Of a stretch of DNA of 8,260 nt, positions 1 to 5,910 are shown piece by piece (position 1 is the stretch's first letter; each line of letters opens with the position of its first letter). Under the pieces are notes generated by a model. The model was not told the DNA's origin and ran no database searches. It worked only from the letters and a program-made list of their open reading frames with translations. The position numbers were made by a program, and so were the translations under genes. The DNA is from an uncultured Akkermansia sp. (GTDB lineage: Bacteria > Verrucomicrobiota > Verrucomicrobiia > Verrucomicrobiales > Akkermansiaceae): contig CAJGCV010000079.1 in NCBI GenBank assembly GCA_904501915.1, forward strand, positions 1 through 8,260, in the 5' to 3' direction.

Positions 1-66
1 GGTGGGATCGGCAGACACGCCGACTACTGCAATGCTCTTCGGATTGAAGAATGATTTGAGTGACAT
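1..66 (-). CDS. Acyl-CoA synthetase (NDP-forming) family protein, N-terminus only
   Basis: Only the first 22 codons lie in the window; the gene runs off the left edge. The peptide begins MSLKSFFNPKSIAVVGVSAD. A short lead-in, FxPKSIAVVGxS, is the typical start of the CoA-binding Rossmann domain of ADP-forming acetate-CoA ligases and of the related Pat-type protein acetyltransferases. In that family the GxS turn belongs to the nucleotide-binding fold. The start is the ATG at 64-66; no Shine-Dalgarno sequence is visible upstream, but a good promoter lies at 120-148. The family converts acyl-CoA, ADP and phosphate to acid and ATP, or forms the scaffold of an acetyltransferase; which one cannot be told from 22 residues. 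A short CoA-binding protein of the YccU type is a less likely alternative. Confidence 0.7.
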   Translation of the reverse strand, partial: MSLKSFFNPKSIAVVGVSADPT

Positions 67-95
67 GGTTGATTAGTTTTGGTTGAAAATTCAAA

Positions 96-110
96 AGCCG
101 GTATACGGCT
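96..110 (-). repeat. Inverted repeat in the 5' leader of the acyl-CoA synthetase gene
   Basis: AGCCG-GTATA-CGGCT forms a perfect 5-bp stem with a 5-nt loop. On the minus strand it lies just downstream of the -10 box, so it would fall at about +3 to +17 of the transcript, and it is followed by TTTTGAATTTT. It could be an operator for a repressor, or a short leader hairpin (weak attenuator). The stem is short, so chance is possible. Confidence 0.3.
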
Positions 111-119
111 CCGCGGTTG

Positions 120-148
120 ATTGTAACACTCTACCCCGGTATTTGCAA
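120..148 (-). promoter_or_regulatory. Sigma70-type promoter for the left-edge gene
   Basis: On the minus strand TTGCAA (143-148) and TACAAT (120-125) are separated by exactly 17 bp. Each box is close to the TTGACA/TATAAT consensus. The predicted start is near 112-113, giving a leader of about 47 nt before the ATG at 66. This is the only good match in the upstream region of that gene. Confidence 0.65.
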
Positions 149-216
149 GTATCTTTGGCTGATTTTGTTGAAGTTTTGCAGGAATTTGCAGTTTCATGCG
201 CGCTGAGAACGCTGTT

Positions 217-246
217 TTGACAGGTTATGCTGGCGCTGCTTATATA
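217..246 (+). promoter_or_regulatory. Orphan consensus-like promoter on the plus strand
   Basis: TTGACA (217-222) is a perfect -35 box and TATATA (241-246) follows after an 18-bp spacer; TATATT at 243-248 would be an alternative with a 20-bp spacer. Transcription would start near 252-254 and run rightward. No plausible protein gene starts downstream on this strand, because the next genes to the right are all on the minus strand. The product would be a non-coding RNA, or an antisense RNA against the 3' end of the manC-ruvX-membrane protein operon. Confidence 0.4.
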
Positions 247-335
247 TTGAACCCGATGATAACGGTAGTATCGCAAAGCTGGAGTTTACTCTACGTCCGC
301 GGAGGGATGGAGCTGGAATTTGTTTTTCTCGAAGC

Positions 336-359
336 ACGGGATTTCAGTCCCGTAAATCC
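336..359. repeat. Two mutually exclusive hairpins downstream of the membrane protein gene
   Basis: ACGGGA (336-341) pairs with TCCCGT (348-353) around a 6-nt loop. Overlapping it, GGATTT (339-344) can pair instead with AAATCC (354-359) around a 9-nt loop. The element lies 7-30 nt beyond the stop codon of the minus-strand membrane protein gene and inside any RNA made from the 217-246 promoter. There is no T-tract on either strand, so it is not a classic intrinsic terminator. It may stabilise a 3' end or give structure to a small RNA. Confidence 0.35.
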
Positions 360-365
360 AACGCA

Positions 366-752
366 TCAGCTTGCTTCCAGACAGAACAAGACTCCTATAT
401 GGAGGCTGAAAAACAGGACGGCCTCCAGCAGGAAGCAGCCCAGACTCACTATGCAGGCCTTGAGTACCTGCCGCCAGGGCAGCCCCCATGAGATGCGCGT
501 CGCATACAGTGGCGCAATGAGCGCGGAGCAGAGCATGATGCTGCAGGAAAAGGCGATATCAACCTCAGTATTCCAGATGAAGAGGATAAGAGGCGTGAGG
601 ATGAGGCCGCTCCACAGGAAATTAAGCGCGATTTCCATCCAGATGGGGCGTTTTCTGTCTGTGACCGGTATGGTGCGCAAGCCCAGCCAGGGCGGAATGC
701 AGAGTGCCAGCAAGAGCAGAATACCGGCCAGGGAATGGAAGTCTGATGCCAT
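366..752 (-). CDS. Small integral membrane protein, about four transmembrane segments
   Basis: I do not recognise a family. The 128-residue product is strongly hydrophobic, with likely membrane segments at about residues 8-26, 38-59, 66-84 and 97-124. A basic loop (TDRKRP, 31-36) follows the first segment and a short RISWGLPWR stretch (86-94) lies between segments three and four. The last helix carries a Glu at 110. It starts 6 nt after the ruvX stop codon, so it is surely co-transcribed with manC and ruvX. An AGGAG lies 12 nt before the ATG inside the end of ruvX, a somewhat long spacing. The opposite strand has a 188-codon open frame across the same region, but its composition is not protein-like, whereas this frame reads as a clean membrane protein. 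Function is unknown; it ends the operon. Confidence 0.7.
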   Translation of the reverse strand: MASDFHSLAGILLLLALCIPPWLGLRTIPVTDRKRPIWMEIALNFLWSGLILTPLILFIWNTEVDIAFSCSIMLCSALIAPLYATRISWGLPWRQVLKACIVSLGCFLLEAVLFFSLHIGVLFCLEAS

Positions 753-758
753 GGCTGG

Positions 759-1190
759 TTAAAACTCCTCCAGCATGGGAGCCTGTGAATCCAGCCAGTT
801 GTTCAGGATTTCCACGGCAGCTGCCTGGTCGATGATGGGCTTGAAGTTCTTTGCCTTTTTGCCTGCCTGGTGCAGCTTTTCCTGCGCCACGGTGGTGGTC
901 AGGTATTCATCCACATAGATGAGCGGTAGCTCGGGCAGCCGGGCGTGAAGCTTTTCGCCAAAGGCGCGCACCTTGGCGCAGGCGGTGCCTTCGGTGCCAT
1001 CCATGCGGAGCGGCAGCCCCAGCACCAGGGTGCGGATGCCGCGTTCCTTCACCAGGGTGGCAATGCGCTCCAGCGGCTCTGTGCGCTGCAGGTGAATGCT
1101 TTCCACGGGGTGAGCCAGGATGCCGCAGGCATCCGTGGCGGCTATGCCGATGCGGGCTTCGCCGTAGTCTATACCGAGGGCAGGGTGCAT
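759..1190 (-). CDS. ruvX: RuvX/YqgF, putative pre-16S rRNA nuclease / Holliday junction resolvase
   Basis: This is the RNase H-fold YqgF family, 143 residues, the usual length. Known family members act in 16S rRNA 5' end maturation, and Holliday junction resolution has also been proposed. Seen in the sequence: the first strand GIDYGEARIGIA (6-17) with the catalytic-type Asp8, the VLGLP-x-RMDGTEG segment (56-68), the DEYLTT segment (94-99) with Glu95, and KPIIDQAAAVEIL (117-129) with Asp121. These supply the acidic triad. One departure is Tyr96 where many members have Arg (DERLTT). The start ATG overlaps the manC stop by one base (TGATG), pointing to coupled translation, and there is no separate ribosome binding site. 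The pairing with manC looks like operon economy, not a shared pathway. Confidence 0.93.
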   Translation of the reverse strand: MHPALGIDYGEARIGIAATDACGILAHPVESIHLQRTEPLERIATLVKERGIRTLVLGLPLRMDGTEGTACAKVRAFGEKLHARLPELPLIYVDEYLTTTVAQEKLHQAGKKAKNFKPIIDQAAAVEILNNWLDSQAPMLEEF

Positions 1191-2251
1191 CAGACCAGGT
1201 TTTCCGGCAGGCCGGAGACGATGTTCTTAATCTTATCGGCCTCGGAGCGGCGGGCCACGAGCAGGGCATCTCCCGTATCGACCACGATGAGGTCATCCAC
1301 CCCCACAAGGGCCACGCGTTTGCCGGAATCGGTGAAGACGATGTTGTTGCCTGCCTGCACCTGGCTCAGCGGGCTGTTGCTTACATTGCCGCACTCCTGC
1401 TGCGGCAGGTACTTGCCCACAGAAATCCAGGAGCCCACGTCGTCCCAGTCGAAAGTGGCTTCAAAGTTCAGCACGCGGTCGGCCTTCTCCAGCAGGGCGA
1501 AGTCGATGGAAATGGGGGTAAGCTGCGGGAACTCGGTTGTAATGAACTGCGGCAGGTCGGCGGTGGCGGTCAGGCGGTCAATGAATCCGGCCAGCTCGGG
1601 GCTGTGGGCAGCCAGCTGGCTGCGCACGTGAGCCACATTCCAGATGAACATGCCGGCATTCCAGGAGAAATTGCCACTGGCCAGGTATTCGGCGGCGGTG
1701 GCGGCATCGGGTTTTTCGCGGAATCGCACCACTTCGTAGCAATTGTGGCTGAGTGCGGCGTCCTCCAGCTTGCCGGCGCGTTCAATGTAGCCATAGCTGG
1801 GGCAGGCCCAGGTGGGCTTGATGCCGATGGTGATGAGGGCTGCCTCCCGCCCGGCCAGAGAGAGAGCATCCTCCGCCAGGGTGCGGAAGGCAGCGTCATC
1901 CAGAATAAGTGAGTCGCTGGGGATGATAATCATGTTGGCCTGCGGGTCGCGGGCGGCAATGAGGCCTGCGCCCAGAGCCACGGCGGGTGCCGTATCGCGA
2001 CGGGCGGGTTCGGCCACGATGTTTTCTGCGGGCAGCTCAGCTGCCTGGCGGCGCACCTCTGCTTCCTGGAGGTGGTTGGTCAGAATGAAGATATTCTCCG
2101 CCGGCACCAGACCCTTCACCCGGTTGATGGCCTGGCGCAGCATGGTACCGCTGCCGAATAAATCGAGAAGCTGCTTAGGCTTGGCGTTGCGAGAGAGCGG
2201 CCAGAAACGCGTGCCGCTGCCGCCTGCGAGAATCAGCGCATAATTGCTCAT
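1190..2251 (-). CDS. manC: Mannose-1-phosphate guanylyltransferase (GDP-mannose pyrophosphorylase)
   Basis: The enzyme makes GDP-mannose from mannose-1-phosphate and GTP in the cytoplasm, feeding mannose, fucose and other sugars into envelope glycans. The 353-residue protein shows the nucleotidyltransferase signature LAGGSGTRFWPLSR then PKQ (8-27), EPARRDTAPA (81-90), PSDS (111-114, usually PADH), YGYIE (153-157), FREKP (177-181), WNAGMFIW (197-204), and WDDVGSW (269-275). Length and lack of a cupin domain show a single-function enzyme without the C-terminal phosphomannose isomerase of bifunctional ManC. The frame is open up to a possible start at 2287, but that places the promoter (2259-2287) inside the gene; family alignment (MSNYALILAGG) and promoter position both favour the ATG at 2249-2251. 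It is the first gene of the manC-ruvX-membrane protein operon. ManB is not in the window. Confidence 0.93.
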   Translation of the reverse strand: MSNYALILAGGSGTRFWPLSRNAKPKQLLDLFGSGTMLRQAINRVKGLVPAENIFILTNHLQEAEVRRQAAELPAENIVAEPARRDTAPAVALGAGLIAARDPQANMIIIPSDSLILDDAAFRTLAEDALSLAGREAALITIGIKPTWACPSYGYIERAGKLEDAALSHNCYEVVRFREKPDAATAAEYLASGNFSWNAGMFIWNVAHVRSQLAAHSPELAGFIDRLTATADLPQFITTEFPQLTPISIDFALLEKADRVLNFEATFDWDDVGSWISVGKYLPQQECGNVSNSPLSQVQAGNNIVFTDSGKRVALVGVDDLIVVDTGDALLVARRSEADKIKNIVSGLPENLV

Positions 2252-2258
2252 GCCGGGG

Positions 2259-2287
2259 AGTATACCGCGCCGCTTCCGCGGGGTCAA
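2259..2287 (-). promoter_or_regulatory. Promoter of the manC-ruvX operon, giving a leaderless message
   Basis: On the minus strand TTGACC (2282-2287) and TATACT (2259-2264) are 17 bp apart. The expected transcription start, about 7 nt after the -10 box, is at 2251-2253, which is the manC ATG itself. No Shine-Dalgarno sequence is present between the -10 box and the ATG (CCCCGGC), in agreement with a leaderless transcript. Confidence 0.7.
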
Positions 2288-2301
2288 GTGTGGAAATTGA
2301 G

Positions 2302-2330
2302 TTTACATGGCTGCGGAAGAGGTTTATACT
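2302..2330 (+). promoter_or_regulatory. Divergent plus-strand promoter next to manC
   Basis: TTTACA (2302-2307) and TATACT (2325-2330) are separated by 17 bp on the plus strand. The predicted start is near 2337, 10 nt before the ATG at 2347. Its -10 box is identical to that of the manC promoter, with which it is arranged back to back, the two -35 boxes being 14 bp apart. It supports expression of the small region 2347-2502. Confidence 0.5.
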
Positions 2331-2346
2331 TGCCTGGGTAATAGCA

Positions 2347-2502
2347 ATGGACGATGGACTGATTACAGAAATCCGCGAGCGCCACCGCGCGATGAACGCC
2401 CGGGTATCACCGGACGCACTCCGCTGGACAGGGCGGAATCAGAACGCATGCGGCAGCTGCTGGGGCTTTACTGTAAGTGAAGGAGCTTCATTCTGCCTGT
2501 AG
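2347..2502 (+). CDS. Possible small protein gene, reading frame uncertain (maybe frameshifted)
   Basis: I do not recognise this. From the ATG at 2347, just after a good promoter, a 51-residue frame begins MDDGLITEIRERHRAMNAR, which looks like a charged helix. Beyond about 2400 the alternative frame looks better: it reads PGITGRTPLDRAESERMRQL and then LGLYCK, stopping at 2480, just short of the convergent ankyrin gene. That second frame is open from an ATG at 2307 (57 residues), but this ATG lies inside the promoter, and its 5' half uses CGA, AGA and CCA codons rare in the neighbours. The best-looking halves therefore lie in two frames joined near CCCGGG (2399-2404), as expected for an indel, a sequencing error or a -1 shift. 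The frame as annotated overlaps the end of the ankyrin gene by 15 bp. Low confidence in any one version. Confidence 0.3.
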   Translation: MDDGLITEIRERHRAMNARVSPDALRWTGRNQNACGSCWGFTVSEGASFCL

Positions 2503-3624
2503 CCTGCGTACCAGTTCGCGCATTTTTGGCGTTGCTTTCTTGTTGTCCCAGATGTCGATTTTGTCGATGTCATTGATACGGAGACCTTGTTGAATCAGGT
2601 ACTCTACGGATTCGAACTGACCGCCATCGGCTGCATAGTGCAGAGGAGATCGCCCCCGGTTGTCAACGACTGTTATGTCGCCGCCCTTCTGGTGGAACAG
2701 TCTGAGCGTGTTTGCACTGCAATGCGTGGCTATGTGGTGGGCTGGGTGCATGCCTACGCGTTGTAGATCTTCGTTGAGATTGCACCCCAGTTCAATAAGA
2801 TAGCGCACAATATGGTCTTGTTTCATGACTGCGGCCCAGGTGAGGGTGGAATGCCCGATGCCGGTGGCAAGCCGGGGCTGTACCTTCAGGCGGATGAGGT
2901 GTTTGACGAGTTTCAGATTGCCGCTTCCTGCTGCGCAGAAAAGCAGGTTTCTGCCGCCTTGGAATGTTTCGTGGGGGTCGATACCGGTGCTGAGGAGGAA
3001 CAGGGTGCACTTCATGCTGCCGTGAGAGGCTGCGTGGCGGATGACGTTGTCATAGCGAGCCTCGTCTTTGCTTGTGGCGTTGTATGATAACCCGAGAGTG
3101 TTAAGGTATTTCAGGTTATCGAGCTTGTCTGCTTTGACTGCGTAAAACTGGGCAGTGCGCCCCATGCCAACTGCGCCTTTTTCGGGCTGCTTATCCACGA
3201 TGTTGATATCAGCGCCTCGCTTGACCATGAATTGAAGTAACTCCACGTCACCATATTGTGCGGCCAGCAGGAATGGCTTTTTCTCATCTCCGCTGCGGTT
3301 GATGCGGGCCCCTGCCGCCACCAGCGCGGCTGCCGTTTTGGTGTCTCCTGTTTCCAGGTGGTTGATGAGTTCATCATCATACTGCTCTTGCCCGATGCCG
3401 CGCAGATGCAGATACTGGATGGCATCTTTCTTATGGGCAAATCTTTTTTCGTATGACTTTCCTTTTTTGTTTTTAGCTGCCTTGTTCTTTTTATCTGCAT
3501 TGACCGAGGCCTGTTTATGGCTTTTCAGGCTGAGTTTGCTCTTTTTGCTGACTTCTGTCTGAGCTGGAGCAGGCATGTTCAGAGACATCAGAATAAGGCA
3601 TATGGGAAGCAGGTGCTTAAGCAT
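2488..3624 (-). CDS. Secreted ankyrin-repeat protein
   Basis: The 378-residue product starts with a signal peptide: a short basic start (MLKH), a hydrophobic core (LLPICLILMSLNM) and a PAPAQ cleavage-like site near residue 22. A Lys-rich, low-complexity linker (about 26-65) follows. The rest is built of about eight ankyrin repeats, roughly 82-112, 114-145, 156-186, 193-220, 224-254, 258-288, 293-322 and 325-355. Clear repeat signatures are the AAQYGDVELLQFMVKRGADI block (121-140), AAGSGNLKLVKHLI (231-244) and the SPLHYAADGGQFESVEYLIQ block (326-345). Ankyrin repeats bind proteins; the partner here is unknown. The signal peptide puts it in the periplasm or outside the cell, not in the cytoplasm. 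It has its own promoter (3650-3678) and a 19-26-nt leader without a Shine-Dalgarno sequence. It is convergent with the small ORF at 2347. No enzymatic domain is visible. Confidence 0.85.
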   Translation of the reverse strand: MLKHLLPICLILMSLNMPAPAQTEVSKKSKLSLKSHKQASVNADKKNKAAKNKKGKSYEKRFAHKKDAIQYLHLRGIGQEQYDDELINHLETGDTKTAAALVAAGARINRSGDEKKPFLLAAQYGDVELLQFMVKRGADINIVDKQPEKGAVGMGRTAQFYAVKADKLDNLKYLNTLGLSYNATSKDEARYDNVIRHAASHGSMKCTLFLLSTGIDPHETFQGGRNLLFCAAGSGNLKLVKHLIRLKVQPRLATGIGHSTLTWAAVMKQDHIVRYLIELGCNLNEDLQRVGMHPAHHIATHCSANTLRLFHQKGGDITVVDNRGRSPLHYAADGGQFESVEYLIQQGLRINDIDKIDIWDNKKATPKMRELVRRLQAE

Positions 3625-3649
3625 GAGCGAAAGAGGGGGTTACGGAGAC

Positions 3650-3678
3650 AGTATACCCGGTGGGTGCTGCAGGGTCAA
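3650..3678 (-). promoter_or_regulatory. Promoter of the ankyrin-repeat gene
   Basis: On the minus strand TTGACC (3673-3678) and TATACT (3650-3655) are 17 bp apart: the same two hexamers and spacing as at the manC promoter. The transcription start should lie near 3643, about 19 nt before the ATG at 3624. The leader is pyrimidine-rich (CCCCCTCTTTCGCTC) and has no Shine-Dalgarno sequence. Confidence 0.7.
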
Positions 3679-3818
3679 GCTGAGAAAAATAAAATGTATG
3701 GACCGGGGGATGTAAGATAAATGCGTAGATGCAATGCTGCCAGGAAATGCTTGCCGGATGCCGGGACCGACCCCATGAATGTACTGCTGGGCAGATATTG
3801 CAGGTGAAAAACGCAGTT

Positions 3819-3851
3819 TTGACTTGAATCCGGGGCGTTATGGTATAGAAT
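3819..3851 (+). promoter_or_regulatory. Promoter of serS, with a very short leader
   Basis: Two overlapping readings are possible: TTGACT (3819-3824) with TATAGA (3844-3849), spacer 19, or TTGAAT (3824-3829) with TAGAAT (3846-3851), spacer 16. Either gives a start at about 3856-3858, only 3-5 nt before the serS ATG at 3861. No ribosome binding site fits in that space. The interval 3679-3818 between this promoter and that of the ankyrin gene shows nothing else convincing. Confidence 0.55.
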
Positions 3852-3860
3852 AAGTGCGTT

Positions 3861-5144
3861 ATGCTAGACATTCGTATTGTCCGAGAAAATCCCGAATATG
3901 TGAAGGAACGTGTGCGTCTGCGTGGTGGTGACCACTGGATGCTTGTGGATAAAGTGCTTGAGTGTGATGTGAAGCGCCGTAGTGCAGAGACGGAAAAGCA
4001 GGCTCTTTCCCAGGAGCGTAACAGTTCATCCAAGCTGATTGGGCAGATGATGAAGGAAGGCCGCCGCGAGGAGGCCGAGGAACTCAAGAAGCGCATGAGT
4101 GAGGTGGGTGACCGCATCAAGGAGCTTGATGTGGTGGCCAGTGCCGCTGCCGAGGAGCAGGAAGCCCTGCTGCTTTCCATCCCCAACATGCCGCACGATG
4201 CCGCCCCGGTGGGTGAGGACGAAAGCGCCAATCCCGAGCTGCGCGTGTGGGGCTCCAAACCTGAGATTGCTGAGCCGAAGGACCATGTGGAGCTGGGTAC
4301 CAGCCTGGGGCTGCTGAATTTTGAAGACTCGGCTCGCATTTCCGGCTCCGGTTTCATTGTGTATCGTGGCAAGGGTGCCCGCCTGGAGCGTGCCCTCATC
4401 AACTTCCTGCTCGACACGCAGACCGGTGAGAACGGCTACGAAGAAGTGGGCGTTCCCTTCATCGTGAAGCGTGAGTGCATGTACGGCACCGGCCAGCTGC
4501 CCAAGTTCGAGGAGGATATGTATGGCCTTGAGGAGAACAGTATGTTCCTGGTGCCCACGGCTGAGGTGCCGGTCACGAACCTCTGCCGCGACCAGATTTT
4601 CAAGGATGCAGATCTGCCCATCAAGATGACGGCCTACACTCCCTGTTTCCGCCGCGAGGCCGGTTCTGCCGGTCGCGAGAACAAGGGCATGATTCGTGTG
4701 CACCAGTTCGATAAGGTGGAGCTGGTGGAAATCTGCCGCCCCGAGGAAGGCTTTGCTGAACTGGAGAAACTCACCAGCCACGCCGAAAGCATTCTGCAGA
4801 AGCTCGGCCTGCATTACCGCGTGATTGAACTTTGCACGGGTGATGTGGGCTTTTCCTCTGCCAAGACCTACGATATTGAAGTGTGGGCTCCGGGGCAGGG
4901 TAAGTATCTGGAAGTTTCCAGCTGCTCCTGTTTTACCGATTACCAGGCCCGCCGCATGAAGCAGCGCTACAAGGATGCCGAAGGCAAGATTCGTACGCCC
5001 TATACGCTGAATGGTTCCGGCACCGCTCTGCCGCGTCTCTTTGTGGCTCTGCTGGAGCAGTGTCAGCAGCCGGATGGCTCTGTGAAGATTCCTGCCGCGC
5101 TGGTGCCCTACTTCGGAGCGGAGAGCATCACCCCCAAGGCCTGA
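3861..5144 (+). CDS. serS: Seryl-tRNA synthetase (class II)
   Basis: SerRS charges tRNA-Ser (and tRNA-Sec where present) with serine in the cytoplasm. The 427-residue length is normal for the bacterial type. The N-terminal tRNA-binding arm is a long antiparallel coiled coil (about 33-105, rich in Glu, Lys and Arg). The catalytic core shows the motif 1 region around GYEEVGVPFIVKRECMYGTG (192-211), the serine-binding TAE (233-235, in VPTAEVP), motif 2 FRREAGSAGRENKGMIRVHQF (263-283; PCF precedes), and motif 3 NGSGTALPR (384-392) with its conserved terminal Arg. The start MLDIRIVRENPE matches the family. It is transcribed from its own promoter and is followed after 36 nt by the ExbB-like gene, so the envelope genes downstream may be co-transcribed with it. 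No T-box leader is present; the leader is too short for one. Confidence 0.97.
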   Translation: MLDIRIVRENPEYVKERVRLRGGDHWMLVDKVLECDVKRRSAETEKQALSQERNSSSKLIGQMMKEGRREEAEELKKRMSEVGDRIKELDVVASAAAEEQEALLLSIPNMPHDAAPVGEDESANPELRVWGSKPEIAEPKDHVELGTSLGLLNFEDSARISGSGFIVYRGKGARLERALINFLLDTQTGENGYEEVGVPFIVKRECMYGTGQLPKFEEDMYGLEENSMFLVPTAEVPVTNLCRDQIFKDADLPIKMTAYTPCFRREAGSAGRENKGMIRVHQFDKVELVEICRPEEGFAELEKLTSHAESILQKLGLHYRVIELCTGDVGFSSAKTYDIEVWAPGQGKYLEVSSCSCFTDYQARRMKQRYKDAEGKIRTPYTLNGSGTALPRLFVALLEQCQQPDGSVKIPAALVPYFGAESITPKA

Positions 5145-5180
5145 TTCTGCCATTAACCCCTTACCACCCGAGACTGACCT

Positions 5181-5882
5181 ATGCGCGAAATGATTGTCAT
5201 GATGGGCCCCATGTTCTGGCTCATTCTGTTCTTCTCCGTGCTGGCGCTGGCTGTGCTGGCTGAACGCTTGTTCTACTTCCACCGCATCAACATCAACTCC
5301 GGCGATTTCCTGCGTGGCCTTTCGGCTCTGCTGCGCTCCGGGCAGTATGATGAATGCCTGCACGAAGCCCGCCAGCTGCCCGGCCCCATGGCCCGTGTGG
5401 TTGAGGCGGTGCTCAGCCGTCCGCGTCTGCCGCGTCACGAGCTGCGTGAGATTGCTCTGGAGGCCAGTGAGGTGGAGGTATACCGCATTGAGCGCAATGT
5501 GCGCACACTGCTGGTCTGCGCTACGGTGATGCCTTTGCTGGGTGTGCTGGGAACGCTGCTTGCGCTGGTCAGCTTCTATGAGCAGCCCGGAGTGACGGAT
5601 GGCGCGGCAGCTGCCCCCATGGTGGCTGCCACGCTCCAGAAGGCATTGATGCTTTCTTCTGCGGGTATAGCACTGGCCATTCCTGCTTACTTGTTCTACA
5701 TGTATCTGGCATCACGTGCTCGCAAGCTCATCAACCAGGTGGAGCGAGCCGGGCTGGAGTGTGTGCATATCATTGCAGATGCCCGCGAGGATGCTCTGCT
5801 CAAGCAGGCGGCAGAGGAAGCCACGGCTGCTCTGCGTGGTTGCATGGCACCAGCAGATTCGGAATCATCAGAAGATAAGTAA
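5181..5882 (+). CDS. MotA/TolQ/ExbB family protein with altered channel residues
   Basis: The family forms a pentameric inner-membrane ring that, with an ExbD/TolR dimer, uses proton flow to drive TonB- or Tol-type machines. The 233-residue protein has membrane segments at about 11-33, 108-131 and 155-176, and a cytoplasmic region between the first two, as expected. The hallmark MPLLGVLGTLLALVSF (117-132) keeps the conserved Thr125 of helix 2. In helix 3, TLQKALMLSSAGIALAIPA (151-169) lines up with the family pattern GIAEALLATAIGLVAAIPA: the conserved Glu is Lys154 and the conserved Thr is Ser159. Loss of the Glu is unusual. The start at 5181 is the first of several in-frame ATGs (5181, 5190, 5199, 5202), none with a clear ribosome binding site. 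It heads a run of four tightly linked genes. Confidence 0.88.
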   Translation: MREMIVMMGPMFWLILFFSVLALAVLAERLFYFHRININSGDFLRGLSALLRSGQYDECLHEARQLPGPMARVVEAVLSRPRLPRHELREIALEASEVEVYRIERNVRTLLVCATVMPLLGVLGTLLALVSFYEQPGVTDGAAAAPMVAATLQKALMLSSAGIALAIPAYLFYMYLASRARKLINQVERAGLECVHIIADAREDALLKQAAEEATAALRGCMAPADSESSEDK

Positions 5883-5904
5883 GGAGCGATTCTCCTCCCC
5901 TTTT
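5882..5904 (+). other. Hairpin with T-run between the ExbB-like and ExbD-like genes; buried SD
   Basis: AGGAG (5882-5886) pairs with CTCCT (5892-5896) around a 5-nt loop, followed by CCCC and TTTT (5901-5904). It overlaps the ExbB-like stop codon. It could be a weak intrinsic terminator that lowers expression of the distal genes, or a structure that hides the AAGGAG sequence (5881-5886). That AAGGAG is 24 nt from the ATG at 5911, too far to act directly unless folding shortens the distance. The stem is only 5 bp, so function is uncertain. Confidence 0.3.
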
Positions 5905-5910
5905 ATAATC

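Noticed and set aside
301..360. tRNA-like look: GGAGGGATGG followed by a hairpin resembling a T-arm
   Set aside because: The loop is 6 nt, there is no TTCRANY sequence, and the ends do not form an acceptor stem.
196..762. 188-codon plus-strand open frame opposite the small membrane protein and its downstream region
   Set aside because: Its composition (many Met, Ser, Arg, no fold-like pattern) is that of an antisense shadow; the minus frame gives a clean four-helix membrane protein in an operon with ruvX.
945..1631. 228-codon plus-strand open frame opposite ruvX and manC
   Set aside because: Antisense to two genes with firm family motifs; low-complexity Ser/Arg-rich C-terminal half.
3617..4417. 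266-codon minus-strand open frame opposite the start of serS
   Set aside because: Ser/Arg-rich shadow covering the serS promoter and N-terminal half; nothing protein-like in it.
4026..5438. 470-codon minus-strand open frame across serS and the ExbB-like gene
   Set aside because: It lies fully opposite well-identified genes and is rich in His, Gln and Ala as expected of a shadow in GC-rich coding sequence; no family is recognised.
5904..5909. Perfect TATAAT just before the ExbD-like ATG
   Set aside because: No -35 box at 15-19 bp (AAGGAG there), and transcription would begin inside the gene downstream of its only start codon.
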